The notes under the pieces were generated by a model. It was not told the origin of the DNA. It saw nothing but the letters and a program-made list of their open reading frames with translations, and searched no databases. 64,000 nt of DNA, taken from NCBI GenBank assembly GCA_015179125.1, contig WHVA01000101.1, positions 1-64,000 of the forward strand, given 5' to 3'. This DNA comes from Gautieria morchelliformis (taxonomy: Eukaryota > Basidiomycota > Agaricomycetes > Gomphales > Gomphaceae). The translations under genes and the position numbers were made by a program. Positions 41,457-52,627 of the stretch are shown in pieces (the stretch's first letter is position 1; the number at the start of each line of letters is the position of its first letter).

Positions 41457-43498
41457 TTAAATTATTTCCGGAGTTGTGCTGCAGCATTGTTTAATATTCT
41501 TTGAGTCTCGTAAACGACACGTTCTGATAGATTGAGGTGTTAGCAATAACACCAAAGTCTTGAAGGGTCCCAAAACACCAGGCCAGGTAGAGTCGAAATG
41601 ACTCGTGACAGTCGGGCACTCCTTGTTCTTTAGGAAATCTATACTCGCATACCTGGACTTCGAGTCGATCCAGGTAACAAAGTATTTATAGCCCCTGATC
41701 GACACCTCGAAGGGGCCGCAGAGGTCTGAGACGATGATGTCTCCGATGGCTGATGGGAGATCTTCCATGTGTCTGAATGGGGCCCTAGTCTGCTTCCCGA
41801 ATGGCCAGTCCTCACATTGTGTCGTGAGGTCTGCTTTGATGTACGGTATGAACCTGTTCGCCATCCTCATCCTGATCATCTTCTCAATCGTTGAATAGCT
41901 CGTGTGTGCTAGACGGTGATGCCACAACTTTATTTCGGGTGGGTCGTTCGAGTCATTTGAGTACCTCGCTGTCTCAACTGTGGTTTTGGGAGTGGCAAGA
42001 GCAGTATAGGTAAATAAATTACTGATATTTGGACCGTGAGCCAGGATCTTGTTGTCCACCAAAAGCGAAGAGTGGTGCCTGCTAAAAATAACATTGACGT
42101 TGGCAGTGGTCATTCATCCAACTGATAGAAGATTCGTGTTAAGTTTCGGCACGTAGATGACGTCGAGGAGTGTTATTGGGAGATGAGGGAGTTGGAACGA
42201 TGCGTCAGTGCAGAGGGTGATATGTATTGTCCCTCTCTGGTTGGCGATGAATGCCTCCCCACTGGCTGTCTTGATCGAGACCGGCATGACTGTATAAAGG
42301 TGATCGAACAGCGAACAGGTCAGCGGTCCCGCAGAGATGGCTGGACGCGGCTGAGTCTATCAGCCAGGTATGGGTCTTGTTCTCAATCGTAGATAACGCT
42401 GTGGTCACTGTCAACAGGACAACTGTCTGACTTGTCTCCTCCGATACCTCTGAAATCTTTGCCATCATGGCAATGTCCCTGCTCTGGCCAGCGAGGCGTG
42501 CTGAGTCGTTCAGCTTTGGGTTCGTCGCTTGGTCAGGTCGCTGAGGGGGAATGGAGGGTGAGTTATTATGAGGTCTAAAGGTGGGAGCGGAAGGGGATTG
42601 GCCTTGGAAAGGCTTCCAAGGTGATTGCCCACCTAAACCACCCCCTGGTGCAAACCACCTGGAAGCGCTGTGTCCCTCTTTTCCACAGTTGTTGCAGTGG
42701 TAGAACGGCCTCTGGTTGGCTCAAGGTGCGTTCTGCGCTGCAGTAAACGTTCTGTGGGACACTCGGTAAGTTGGACCTGTTGGGTGCCGCCCTTGCGATG
42801 AACGCAGTGGCGGCCTGGCTGGATATCTTGACGGCATTGAGGTCCGCCTTGTGGGCTTCGAGGTGCTCCTCGATGTCATTAGGGTCGTGCATGGTCATGC
42901 GGATGGTTTGGGCAATCGGCCTCCAAGACTCAGGTACGTTCCTGAGAATCATTGCTGCATGAGTCAAGTCAGCTATGATCTCACCCATCTTCCCCAGTTG
43001 ATTTCAGAAGTCCTTCATGGTCGTGAGGTACTTGTTGACGGACTGACCCTCACCCATGTGGTAGTTTTCGTACTTCGTTCTGACTATACTGATCTTACTC
43101 AGATCTTTGGACTCAAATTTCTTTGTTAGGATTACCCAGGCCTCCGAGGCGACGTCTGTGTTGTCGATCGCGGTCTGCAAGTCAGGAGATATGCAGAGCA
43201 GGATCTGATTGTACGCAACGTTATTTCTGTCGTTCCACTCGTCTATGAGCTGGGTGAGTGAAGTTGTCCCTATATGTGGTATCGTTCCGACGGTAGTGAT
43301 GTTAGGGCTAGTGTCGCTCGGGAGTGTGTCAGTGTCCGTGATGTTAGCATACAGGCCTCTGTCCCTTGCCGTGGCTAGCAGCTCCCTCTTCCATGACACC
43401 CAGTTGTCTCGTCCGAGCTTCGGTTTTATATCCCGAAACTTGTGTATGTCGTGCTTCGGGTGCGTGGTGGTGGTCGTTATGGGTTGAGTCATCAGCAA
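41457..43498 (-). pseudogene. Truncated copia remnant (gag, protease, start of integrase)
   Basis: Gag starts at 43498 (PKLGRDNWVSWKRELLATA, TAIDNTDVASEAWVILTKKF). It breaks at a TGA near 43004, continues at 42988 with the zinc-knuckle region (NNCGKEGHSAS, last ligands degraded), then the protease HTWLIDSAASSHLCG (about 42390) and the pre-integrase block LWHHRLAHTSYSTIEKMI (about 41920). The integrase core starts (DIIVSDLCGPFEVSIRG, WIDSKSRYASIDF) and is lost near 41590; RT and RNase H are missing. No LTR was found. It is a separate family from elements 1-3. Confidence 0.88.
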
Positions 43499-44150
43499 GT
43501 AGTGAGACTTTTAATCTCTGAAGAGTGGGTAACTAAGTTGTAGGTGCAGAGAAGCGCAGTACTATGTAACTAAGGGAATAGACACTGGAAAGACTCAGAT
43601 CGATGCAAGGGCAATACGATGCGCTGAGGACTCGAGCGCAGGAAGTGACCAGTAAATTTTTGTAATTTTAATTGGGAGACATGGAACTGGTTCTTATACA
43701 AGTGTAGCCAGTGAGTATTGGCAATCAGAAGGAGGGGGCCTGGGCGAGGGAATGGTCAGAGACAGTGGGCAGGGGGTAGATAATGGATGTGGAGCGCTAC
43801 GGTAGGAAGGGTCGGCACGGCGTATTACCTAAGTTTACATATGATCGGTCGACAGGCAATGTTTGGGGGAGTGGATCTTATAGTGTCAGGTACAGAATGA
43901 AAAAGGAAAAGCAAGAAAATGTGTGCCCCGATCATCCGGATTGTCCGGGGTGGTGACACAGTTATTGGGGCCCGTGTACCTGCATGACGTCCCGCGGGGT
44001 GTCTTGGCTCAACTCAACTCAACTCAACTCGGCTCGGCTTGGCTCAGTGCGCTGTTTTGTGCGCCTCGGAGGATGGGGAATGCTTGTGCGGGGGAAGAGG
44101 TAGGTGAGTAAACAATTGGATCAGGGTGGGCAAGAGGGTGACAGAATACC
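43499..44150. other. No recognised gene
   Basis: Contains a short (CAACT)n then (CGGCT)-like array at about 44008-44045. It may include the 5' end of the copia remnant, but no PBS or LTR is visible. Confidence 0.4.
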
Positions 44151-44162
44151 ATGCAGTCAATT

Positions 44163-44300
44163 TCACAACAGTCTCCAGCAAAGGTCCTTGAGATCTTGAG
44201 CTTTGGATGGAAGCCCTTGTGAGCGAAGAAGGGTGTGACCTGTGTCCCCAAATGAGGTGTGTTGTTGTAGGCAAATTCGGTGAGGGGGAGAAGGTGAAGA
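44163..44300 (-). pseudogene. Ty3/gypsy integrase fragment
   Basis: Translates on the minus strand to LPLTEFAYNNTPHLGTQV and TPFFAHKGFHPK, the conserved end of the gypsy integrase core. Frames are broken around it. With the gag and protease at 45632-48216 it probably derives from one minus-strand gypsy element that lost RT and RNase H. The 44301-44760 stretch between has only degenerate sequence. Confidence 0.75.
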
Positions 44301-44762
44301 GGACTGAAGGGAGTGCCTGGCCTTTTGAATGGAAGTTGTGAGGATTTGCCAATGCATGAGTACCATTCCCCCCTTTAGGGCACACATCACCCCAATGTGT
44401 CAATTAATCAGGCTTCATGCCAAGTCACCCATTTCGGTAGGGAGTGATGTAGTTGAATCCTCATAGGTGTTCAGGCCATTGAACCTGGTGTCGGGTCCGC
44501 TGCTTTGTGGTTGCGAAGTACTCAAGCTTATGAATGTTTCCTTTCACCCCAGCTTGAGCTTGAGCTTGAAGGCAGGCACCCCAATTAGGCTTATATGCAG
44601 TGCTGTCCTTCGTGTAGGGGGAAGATAATAGAGTGGGAGGTGGGTGTCAATTAGTGATTCTATACATGGTGTACATGGGTGAAGATGGTTCAGAATGGTG
44701 TTGGGCACTGTTTTTGATCGAATAGTTTCGTTTTATATTATACTTTCTTGTTGGGCTGAAAA

Positions 44763-45810
44763 TGGATAAGAGTATTGAGAAGTGATATGGAGGACTCAGA
44801 GGAGTGATTCTCAATAGGCTTGGCCGAGAGAAGTAATGGTTCGCCATCCCCGTCGAATGTCTGTCCATAACCAGAAAGATTTGGAATAGGAGTGGGCGAA
44901 GAAGTGACATCTGTAGGCAACTCGGGGTTATGGCAGGGAAGGTTCGGTAGAGTTCTTAGAAAGCTAGAATCAAATGTACTCTCTCAGTAAATTTATTGTC
45001 ACCGTTATATTAATACAATACCTAGAATCAAATGTACTACATGATTTTCAGTCAACATGCTATGAAAATATAAAGAACACTACTCGCCTCTCTCAGTGAA
45101 TTTATTGTCACTGAGAGAGGAGCACTATCCTGTCTCAGAAGGCATATACGTGCACCCGGCCCTTTAGCGCTCAAGAGATCACGCGTCGAAGTCATTTCAA
45201 ACTCCGCTGGGTGCAGCCGCCTGTGAAAATAGAGATAACAAAGTGAAATGGAGAGATAGGGAGTGACTGGGAATTTTCGAAAATAATCAGGGAAGTGAAT
45301 GCATGGTACAAGAACAATGTGAGAAAGAATTGGAAACCATACAATAAATCAAATATATTATGCTTGATTTTGGTGCAGGAGCATAAATGCACCCAACAAC
45401 ATCTGGTGTAAGAGAGTGGTCCAATTGCCATGTAACCCAAGAATGGCGGGGACAGGTTTTGGGAAGTGATATAGAGGACTCAGAGGAGTGATTCTCGATA
45501 GGCTCTTCCGGAGGGAAGTAATGGTTCTCCATCCACGTCGAATGTCTGTTCATAACCAGAAAGATCTGGAATAGGAGTGGGTGAAGAAGTGACACCTGGT
45601 GGAAGGACCAAGATGTAAGAGAGTGGTCCAATCACCGTGTTCGGGACGTAACCCAAGGATTGTGGGGAAGAGTATTGGGAAGCGATATGGAGGACTCAGA
45701 GGAGTGATTCCCAATAGGCTTTACTGAGAGAAGTAATGGTTCACCATCCACGTCGAACATCTGTTTGTAACCAGAAAGATTCAGAATAGGAGTGGGCGAA
45801 GAAGTGACAA
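44763..45810 (-). repeat. Three tandem ~200-bp units in the gypsy remnant
   Basis: The same unit appears three times: 44763-44911 (partial), 45399-45595 and 45596-45810. Shared text includes GGAGGACTCAGAGGAGTGATT and AGTGGGCGAAGAAGTGACA. It encodes the stretch LNLSGYKQMFDVDGEPLLLS after the protease, so a pol segment was tandemly duplicated. The first copy is cut from the second by the solo LTR at 44912-45398. Confidence 0.85.
44912..45398 (-). mobile_element. Solo LTR of copia family 1 (minus)
   Basis: A 487-bp reverse-oriented LTR of the subfamily found at 3090 and 12295, flanked by the exact 5-bp duplication ACATC (44907-44911 and 45399-45403). It starts TGTAGGCAACT, showing a few differences in the LTR end. 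The hairpin lies at about 45087-45120. Confidence 0.95.
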
Positions 45811-46156
45811 GTGGCAAAATGTGCTGCGAAGAGGAGTCACCGAATGTGAGTCTAGTATCTAGATATTCGTGAATGAAACCAGCATTGGCTGGTTTCCCAT
45901 AAAAAAGGGAGAGAGCGGTCGGTGAATGGAGCGATGCACCTACAAAACCAGGACGAGAGGAGAATGAGCTATTAATGAAATTCAAGGTGGCACCAGAGTT
46001 GATGAGAGTAGGAACGGAGTTAGAGAGACTGGGAAGGTGTACATGAATGATAAAGGATGAATCAGAATGGGAACTAATAGAAGTGAACAGATACATAGAT
46101 GGTACAGAGTAGATAGGATCGGTGTTCAAGGAAATAGAGTGACCCATCATTAACAC
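45632..46156 (-). pseudogene. Gypsy aspartic protease with altered active site
   Basis: The frame encodes SVPTLINSGATLNFINSSF, which aligns with the retropepsin active-site loop but has Asn in place of the catalytic Asp (NSGAT instead of DSGAT). It ends in the triplicated LSGYKQMFD unit. Upstream, in other frames, lies the gag zinc-knuckle segment. Without the Asp it would be inactive. Confidence 0.7.
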
Positions 46157-46173
46157 CAGAGAGGGATCGCAAG

Positions 46174-48216
46174 CTAGTCTTCCACGGGAGAGTCTTCGCT
46201 ATCTTCAGAAACCTCTTCGAGAGTGGCAACCTGAGGATCGCCTTTGAGGGTGAAGATAGCCCTGCCAGTGGTTGAGGCAGGCTCCTGATAGCGGCACCCC
46301 TTCGCGTGATGTGTGGGGGGTTTGCCACAATAAGGGCAAAAGCCTTTGGATTTTTGTTGCTCTGCCTCGGCTTCAGTAAGATGTCCGGTAGCATCGAGGA
46401 TACCAGAAAGGTCTTTCTGTTTGCCAGGCTTGGCTGCTGCAGAGGGTCTGGGGAAAGCGTTAGCACACAGTGTGGAGGATGGTTTGGAAGAGGAAGGGAC
46501 GAATGGAAGTTGAAATCTGCTTTTCTCCTTGGCACTCCCAGTAGTGATTGTCAATGCGAAGAGCCTGATGCTTGAGATTGTCAAGGCTTTCTGGACGTTC
46601 GTAAGAGAGCATGTGGTCTTTGATACGCTCAGCGAGGCTATTATAGACAGTGTTGTAAAAGGCAGCATCATTCCACTCAATGTAAGAGGACAACTCAGCA
46701 AATGTGGTCATGTGGCGATTGACGCGATGAGTGTCAAGCATTTTGAGCTTGCAAATAGCTCACTCAGAAACCTGGATGATGTCGGCCTGACGGAAAAGAC
46801 AATTAAGTTCGTCAACAAAGGTAAACCAGTTGCTCCAAATAGGAGGTTCTGGGACCTGAATGAGAAAGGGTTGCCACCAGATCAAGGCAATGTCGCTGAG
46901 GTAGGATGCTGCATAGGAGACTCACTGTCGTTCCTGCTGGAACTTTTATTGCTTGTTGTCGAAGACCATAACATAACTAGTGATGAATGTTCAGAGAATG
47001 CGAGGCTCCTTTCCTGTGAATTTGTCATGTTTTGCAGCATCAGAATCACCGTCAGTGGCAGCCTGAGGGTAGGTGAAAGGAAAGGGATAATAGGGGTTCC
47101 AGGGGAATCCTGGTTGTGGCCAAGGCCCTCCACCAGGAGGCAGAGGTAGGCCAGGGGGTCCGGGAGGCCCAATTGGAGGTACTCCAAAATGGGGAAAGGG
47201 TGGCCCGAAAGGCGGTAGAGGAGAAGGTGCAGGCCCGCCAGGTAGGGCAGGAATCTGTGCCTGAGGTTGCTGCAGGGGAGGTTGTCCCGCGAAGGGGTGA
47301 GGTTGTCCCATGAATGGAAGAGGCACAGGCCTGCCAGGTGGGGCAGGATTCTGTGCTAGAGGTTGTTGCGGGGGAGGTTGTCCTGCGAAGGAATGAGGTT
47401 GTCCCACAAATGGAAGAGGCACAGGCCCACCAGGTGGGGCAGGAATCTGTGCTGGAGGTTGTCGCATGGGAGGTTGTCCCATGAAGGGGTGAGGTTGTCC
47501 CACGAATAGAGGTGGGGCACCCCTGAATGGCGCAGCATTCAGATTGTAATAAGGCATGCCACTAAAAGGATAGCCAAGGTGTTGTCCAAGCGCAGGGCCA
47601 GCATGATGTCCCTGATCCACTAGGGGCGCCTGGGGAGGGGGACCTTGTTGGGAATCGACTCGAGTGTGGTCGCTGTGTACCGAATGGTGGGGACTGCAAA
47701 GAGCCTGGGAATAGTGCGAAGAGGCATGTGATGTGAATGAGATGAAGAATTGTGCGAAGCAGGTGTGTGAGCCCAAAATACCGCTTGTACAGGGGTGGTG
47801 TGCCCAGTATTGAGAGGTGAGAGGTGGTGTAGGATGCGTGTAAGGAGGACGTTGGGGGTAGTGCACATCGAGAAATGGATTCAGAGTATGGCTAGGTGAA
47901 GCCGGTGGCAAGTGGGATCATGCGAAGGCGAATTGTAATCAGGATCCTGAGGCACCGACAATCTGAGGAAGCCTAGAAGGATAAGGTGCTTGAAAGCTGC
48001 TGGGGTTCTGTGGACGATCCCTGGGCGAATTAGGGCCAATAGGCGGCATAAAGAATCAGCACTGGACCTGTGGCTGGATATGGGAGTACTTGCCAAAAGT
48101 GGGCGCTGAGGGGAGAAGTGCTGTTCACCTGGAGTTAGCTGGCATTGAACATCAAAATGAGGTGGTGATGTGTGTTCGGGGACCAGATGATGTGGTGTAG
48201 GCCGAGATGCAGACAT
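46174..48216 (-). pseudogene. Gypsy gag with proline-rich N-terminal repeats
   Basis: A possible start is at 48216 (MSASRPTPHHLVPEH). The frame 46991-47911 is Pro/Gln-rich with three tandem ~33-residue units (LPFVGQPHSFAGQPPPQQPL and variants, about 47230-47530), then DKFTGKEPRILRTFI, which opens the usual basidiomycete gypsy capsid. The capsid continues in broken frames (DIALIWWQ region, SSYIEWNDAAFYNTVYNSLA, LKHQALRIDNHYWECQ) and a Cys/His motif CPYCGKPPTHHAKGC at about 46310. At least two frameshifts are present. The DNA repeats are the cause of the long Pro-rich frame. Confidence 0.85.
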
Positions 48217-48254
48217 AGCGACTAAGCAGGAGAAAGGGACACTGCAGGCATATC

Positions 48255-48590
48255 AAAGTTTTCTTGTCTGAAAAACTGCTGAAAAAAATGTAAAGATATT
48301 ACAAATATTTTTAGTGTTTCTTATGTAAAAGAAAACTATAATAAAATTTTGTGTTTTTATTAGAATTTGTTGAGCATGAAAATTGTAAAAAAATTCAAAG
48401 TTTTTTCAGGGTTTTTTATGGGTGTCTTTGCATTTTCACAAAGAAACTTATAAAAAGACATAAAAAACCCTGCAAAAAACTTTAAACTTTTTTACAATTT
48501 TCTTTCTCAACAAATTCTAACAAAAACAATAAAAAAATTTGGAATATCTTTACAGTTTTTTGAACAGTTTCCAGACCAGAAAATTCTTAT
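48255..48590. repeat. AT-rich foldback (imperfect inverted repeat)
   Basis: The left part (about 48256-48440) and right part (about 48445-48590) are inverted copies: TGTAAAGATATTACAAAT pairs with the complement of ATTTGGAATATCTTTACA, and TAGAATTTGTTGAGCATG pairs with the complement of TTTCTCAACAAATTCTA. The left arm has about 40 bp extra. The centre is CATTTTCACAAAG. This is the structure of a MITE or foldback element; outer boundaries and target duplication are not resolved. Confidence 0.75.
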
Positions 48591-49260
48591 ATGCCTCCAG
48601 TGGGATGATGTCTCCAGTGGGGTCTTGCAAAGGAAATGAGGCGGAAGCTGTTTGCCTGTGAAGTGGTGCTGGAGTAGGAACTGGGCCTGTTGAGTGAGTT
48701 CTATGGACAACAGGTTGTTCTTGTTGTGTAGATGACATGAGAAGTAGAAGAATGCTTTGACTGTAGTTGTTAGTTCAATTATACTGTCAAGATTATGAGT
48801 GAACACAGCGAATGCCCGAATAGCTTGTGCAATGAAGTGTGCTGTTCGGCGAATAAGATGAACCAATAAATGTTCAGAAGGTAAGAGGGCTTCCCGAAAC
48901 GAGCTCGCCCTATCTACAGTCATAGAAAAGTAGCCTGTGACACTTGACAATGTAACATGCAAGGTCTCACAGAAAGGTTGTCAAGCAGTAACAATCCTTT
49001 CACCGGCGAAGGTGAAGTATGAAAACTCACCAGTGGTTCTTAAGTCCTCCTCTGGTCGAAGATGGTAGTCTATAGAAGAGGGCTCAAGACGATGGTCACA
49101 GTGAGGTCAATTTTTGCACAAGATAGACATATGATAATTGAACTGGGGAATATACATGCGAATGTAAACTACTTATACCGAATGCTCATATGATGTTAGT
49201 GAATAGGAAAGAGGCTGTCTTGAGTCAGGGTTGGATAGAGGTGCACAGTCAAGATATTGC
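48591..49260. other. Unassigned; possible leader exon on minus strand
   Basis: A minus-strand frame (48550-48738) starts MSSTQQEQPVVHRTHSTG and reads like the disordered N-terminus of a retrotransposon gag, but the foldback at 48255-48590 separates it from the gag below. Nothing else is recognised. Confidence 0.3.
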
Positions 49261-49261
49261 C

Positions 49262-49281
49262 GGGGGGGGGGGGGGGGGGGG
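49262..49281 (+). repeat. Homopolymer G20
   Basis: An uninterrupted run of about 20 G followed by GAGGGTGCACGTGCAC. Length is uncertain because such runs are prone to sequencing error. Confidence 0.8.
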
Positions 49282-50900
49282 AGGGTGCACGTGCACGACA
49301 TCACATGTGCTCTGTCGTCACTGAAACAAAAAGAATTTCTTGCTTTATTTTATATCTATTTATATTTATATTTATTTTCATCTTCATTATTTCCTCCCGC
49401 CCTTCCTCTTCCTCCCTCCACCCACTTACTACTTACCATGCCCCCTCCGGTGCCAATGCTGAATGCTGATGTTCATGTCCCCCTTCCCCACAGGCAATGC
49501 CCTCATATTGATGCAAGTCGTCGAGGACGGGCATGCTCTCAGCTCCCTCATCATATGTCCCCCCCACCAGCCACCCCCTCCCGCGTTATACTAACCACTA
49601 CCCCCACCAGCCTTTCACCCTCTTCACTGCTGCCTTCTTCACCGTGATGACCTACCTCACACTCACACTCACCCATACTTTTGGGCCGTCAAGCCCACCC
49701 GCAGCGTTGCATAGCATGCCGTTGTTTGTGTTTATGAGTGTGTGGCCAGGGGTGTGAGTGACAAATTTTCATTTTTATTTCATTGTTTGTTTTGGGGGGG
49801 TTTGGGTGAGGGTGGGGTGGGGGGATTTGAGGTGGTATGTGGTGCAACCTCCCATCATTGCTGTCTGCTCACGTACCTGCCTCTAAACAGGAACCGGCTG
49901 CAGCACCCACTCCAACTGGTGCTGGTGCTGTGGCCCAGATGCTATCATTCCCATCCGCATCCTCAAGAGTATTGTCAGTTCATAAATGGGTCAGCTCCTC
50001 TCTCCCAACCATTGTTTTCGTGTCTGGCCTGTGTTTGTATTGCAACCTTGTCTCATCTGCGCCATTTTTGTTCTATTGTTGTTATTATTACCTGTATTTC
50101 AGTACTATAATACACTGACTTATCAGTATTTTATAATGGCATTTTTAAGTACAAAAAATGGCTGGATCTCAGTGTAAATGGTTTCTGAAATGGACATTCT
50201 CTCTACTAGATTTCAGGCTCACGCCAATTGACCAGTGCACTTAAGTTCAGGTACGTGAGCACTTAAATTTGGTACCTTCTGCACTGATTTATCAGTGCAT
50301 AATGTACTTAAGTTAAGTGCCCAGTCTTCCTGCAGTGCCACATGGATGTTCGTGGCATGAAATTTGATTCGAGAATTCGATGCGGCATTCTGGTAACTAT
50401 GTTTGACATATTTGCTGTCAGATGTTGGAGAAACACCTTAATAGAGTGATGGTCTGGGCAGCTTCTTCTCTGCGTTATAGTTCACGCCTTTAGAATAATG
50501 GTGTTATTGCAACTACCCAATTCGCAAACATCACAGTGGGACGCTGGTGTTAGTCTATTACATCTCCGTCTGTCGGGGTGTGTGGTCACGGTGTGATGGG
50601 ACATGGATGGTAGCGGCAGCTAGCGTATGGATATCCATCTCGCGGGTGCACAATGATGGGTCAGCAAAGCAGATAGTCTCTTGCAGGCTGGGGATGGTGA
50701 TGGTGGTGTCACGGAAGGAGTCAGTCAGGATCTGCGCCAGACATGGCGGAGGGGAAGATACATGGCAGAAGATTTGGATATGGTGTAGAGGGTGGGACGG
50801 TGTACGGTATTTCCTCAACAATGAACTGATTGCTGACGCGCATGTGGAAAAGCCGATTTTCAAGCAATGCTGAACCCGCCCCGTCCGATTAGGGTAGATA
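49282..50900. other. No convincing gene; low-complexity tracts
   Basis: Contains a T/A-rich tract (49335-49385), pyrimidine-rich low-complexity sequence, G-rich sequence (49790-49830) and AT-rich sequence with CAGTG words (50160-50330) like those at 1528-1815. The minus-strand frame 50558-50908 (116 codons) reads like protein (ILTDSFRDTTITIPSLQETI) but I recognise no domain. Confidence 0.35.
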
Positions 50901-50939
50901 TGTGTCACCTTACCTCAGCAGAGGTTTCAGGGAGCTGAG

Positions 50940-51117
50940 GCGTGAACAACCAGCTTGGTCAGCAGCTGATCAATCCAGACTATCGGAACGACTACCAGTT
51001 TGGTCCAAATACCAAACCTTGCTTACCGTCGTTTCCCTTTTAGAGCAACTGTTCGACCTCCATCATCGGAGGCATCACTTCACTGAGCAGTACGTATATA
51101 ATGTGCTCAATGCACCA
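50940..51117 (+). repeat. Long inverted repeat E, left arm
   Basis: From TGAACAACCAGCTTGGTCAG to ATAATGTGCTCAATGCAC. Its reverse complement lies at 57112 down to 56955 and then, across copia element 3, at 52454 down to about 52433. Identity is high over ~178 bp. The arms enclose about 1.3 kb once the copia insertion is removed. Confidence 0.88.
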
Positions 51118-52432
51118 TTTGGAGCCTTTGTAGATCTGCTCATATGACGTGTATATGTCATGTCGCCTAGGGACTTTTTTTTCCTAGCTCATCCTTTTCA
51201 TCGTCTTGCTTCACTGCGTTCTGCTCCTTTCTCTACTCATGTTTCTAGATCTTCTGATGAAAACATCTGGGAACAGGTTCTGAATAATGCCACAACTCGC
51301 AGCCATCTGGCCCCCCACCTCGTGCGGCACCTCAATTGGGTGCCATATCTAAGGCAAGTCTCCAATCTCCTCGTTGCGTTGATCTCACATGCTAACATTC
51401 GCTGTTTACCTCTAGACCATGAATATCCCATGTGCAGTGGGGGGTGATAAAAGTCAGTCGCTATCGTTACTTTCCTTGTGATTCTGCTGATATATTTTCT
51501 TGTTTGAACAGGTAAACATTAAGATGCTACATTTGGATGACAAGCAGATCAAATAAATTCAACGACATTACGAGATGAACGCACATTTCTCTGAACTATA
51601 TTCCAACGATGTAAAATCTCAGCAAGCCGCATTGCATGTCCTGTGTGAACAGAAGCTTGATTTATGCAACTTAGCCAATCTTGGAAGTGGTTGGAGTATA
51701 CACTAGTGCAATTTTTTGTTCATTATAAACACCCTTATCTTACTTCCATTCAATGCAAAAGTCAGTCTGGTATGAGCACGGATGCGAGAAGGCTAAATGT
51801 GACCAACAACTCAAAACGAAGGGGCTGGACATCAATGAAAAGAAAGATTAGCTAGACTCCTCTCCACCAGGTGGACCACAAGACCATGTATACAACGTGA
51901 ATATTCGTACCTTCGTTGCGCAATGGTGCACTCACGAGTTTCCAAAGTGCTCAACCTAATCCCTTCCCCCCCCCCCCCCCCCCTGCCCCCAGGACCCCAG
52001 CCCGTCGCCTCCTCTCACGAGTCTATCGACTCCATCCTGTGCCCCGCCCCACACCGACGAAATCACCTCGCGCTCTGACACACCGGTCGCTGACCCGCTG
52101 TTGGATGAGAAAAATTCTGAGCATGTGGGAGGGCACACCAAAAGATAACAAAAACCACTCACTGAGGCTTTCAGACCGGTGCCATCGGACTTGGTACAGA
52201 ATTAGGACCTCTGTGCTATCCCTTCGCCATTCGGCTTACAATCGATGAGCCGTATCTCCAAGAACTATGCAGGCCAATGTTAGGCACGTTGGGTATGACA
52301 ATACTCAACTCACATCATAACTCTCCGCCGCCCATAGGGTTCAGGACAAAGAAGCAATTTTCATCATCCTGGACTCCTGGAAAGTGTAAACGCAAGTTGA
52401 CCACGAACCGATGGTGATCTGGGAAGGGAGGA
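51118..52432. other. Interior of inverted repeat E, decayed coding-like sequence
   Basis: Several short plus-strand frames read like exons (WEQVLNNATTRSHLAPHLVR at about 51270; ELYSNDVKSQQAALHVL at about 51590) with possible small introns between, but no family is recognised and frames are broken. A C18 run lies at 51966-51983. Confidence 0.35.
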
Positions 52433-52627
52433 ATTGTGCATTGAGTACATTATATGTGGGACGAAGGAGATATAATAGACTGATATTTCTATCTTGATCT
52501 CAAGTAGATCGTTCCTTTATATACAAAATATGATGTCCGTTTGTATTACCAATCTCTTCGAGCTGCTGTGCCGATGCGATGCCGGTGCACCAGCAACCCG
52601 GGGTCGAGAGCGATCTCGAACCTCCGG

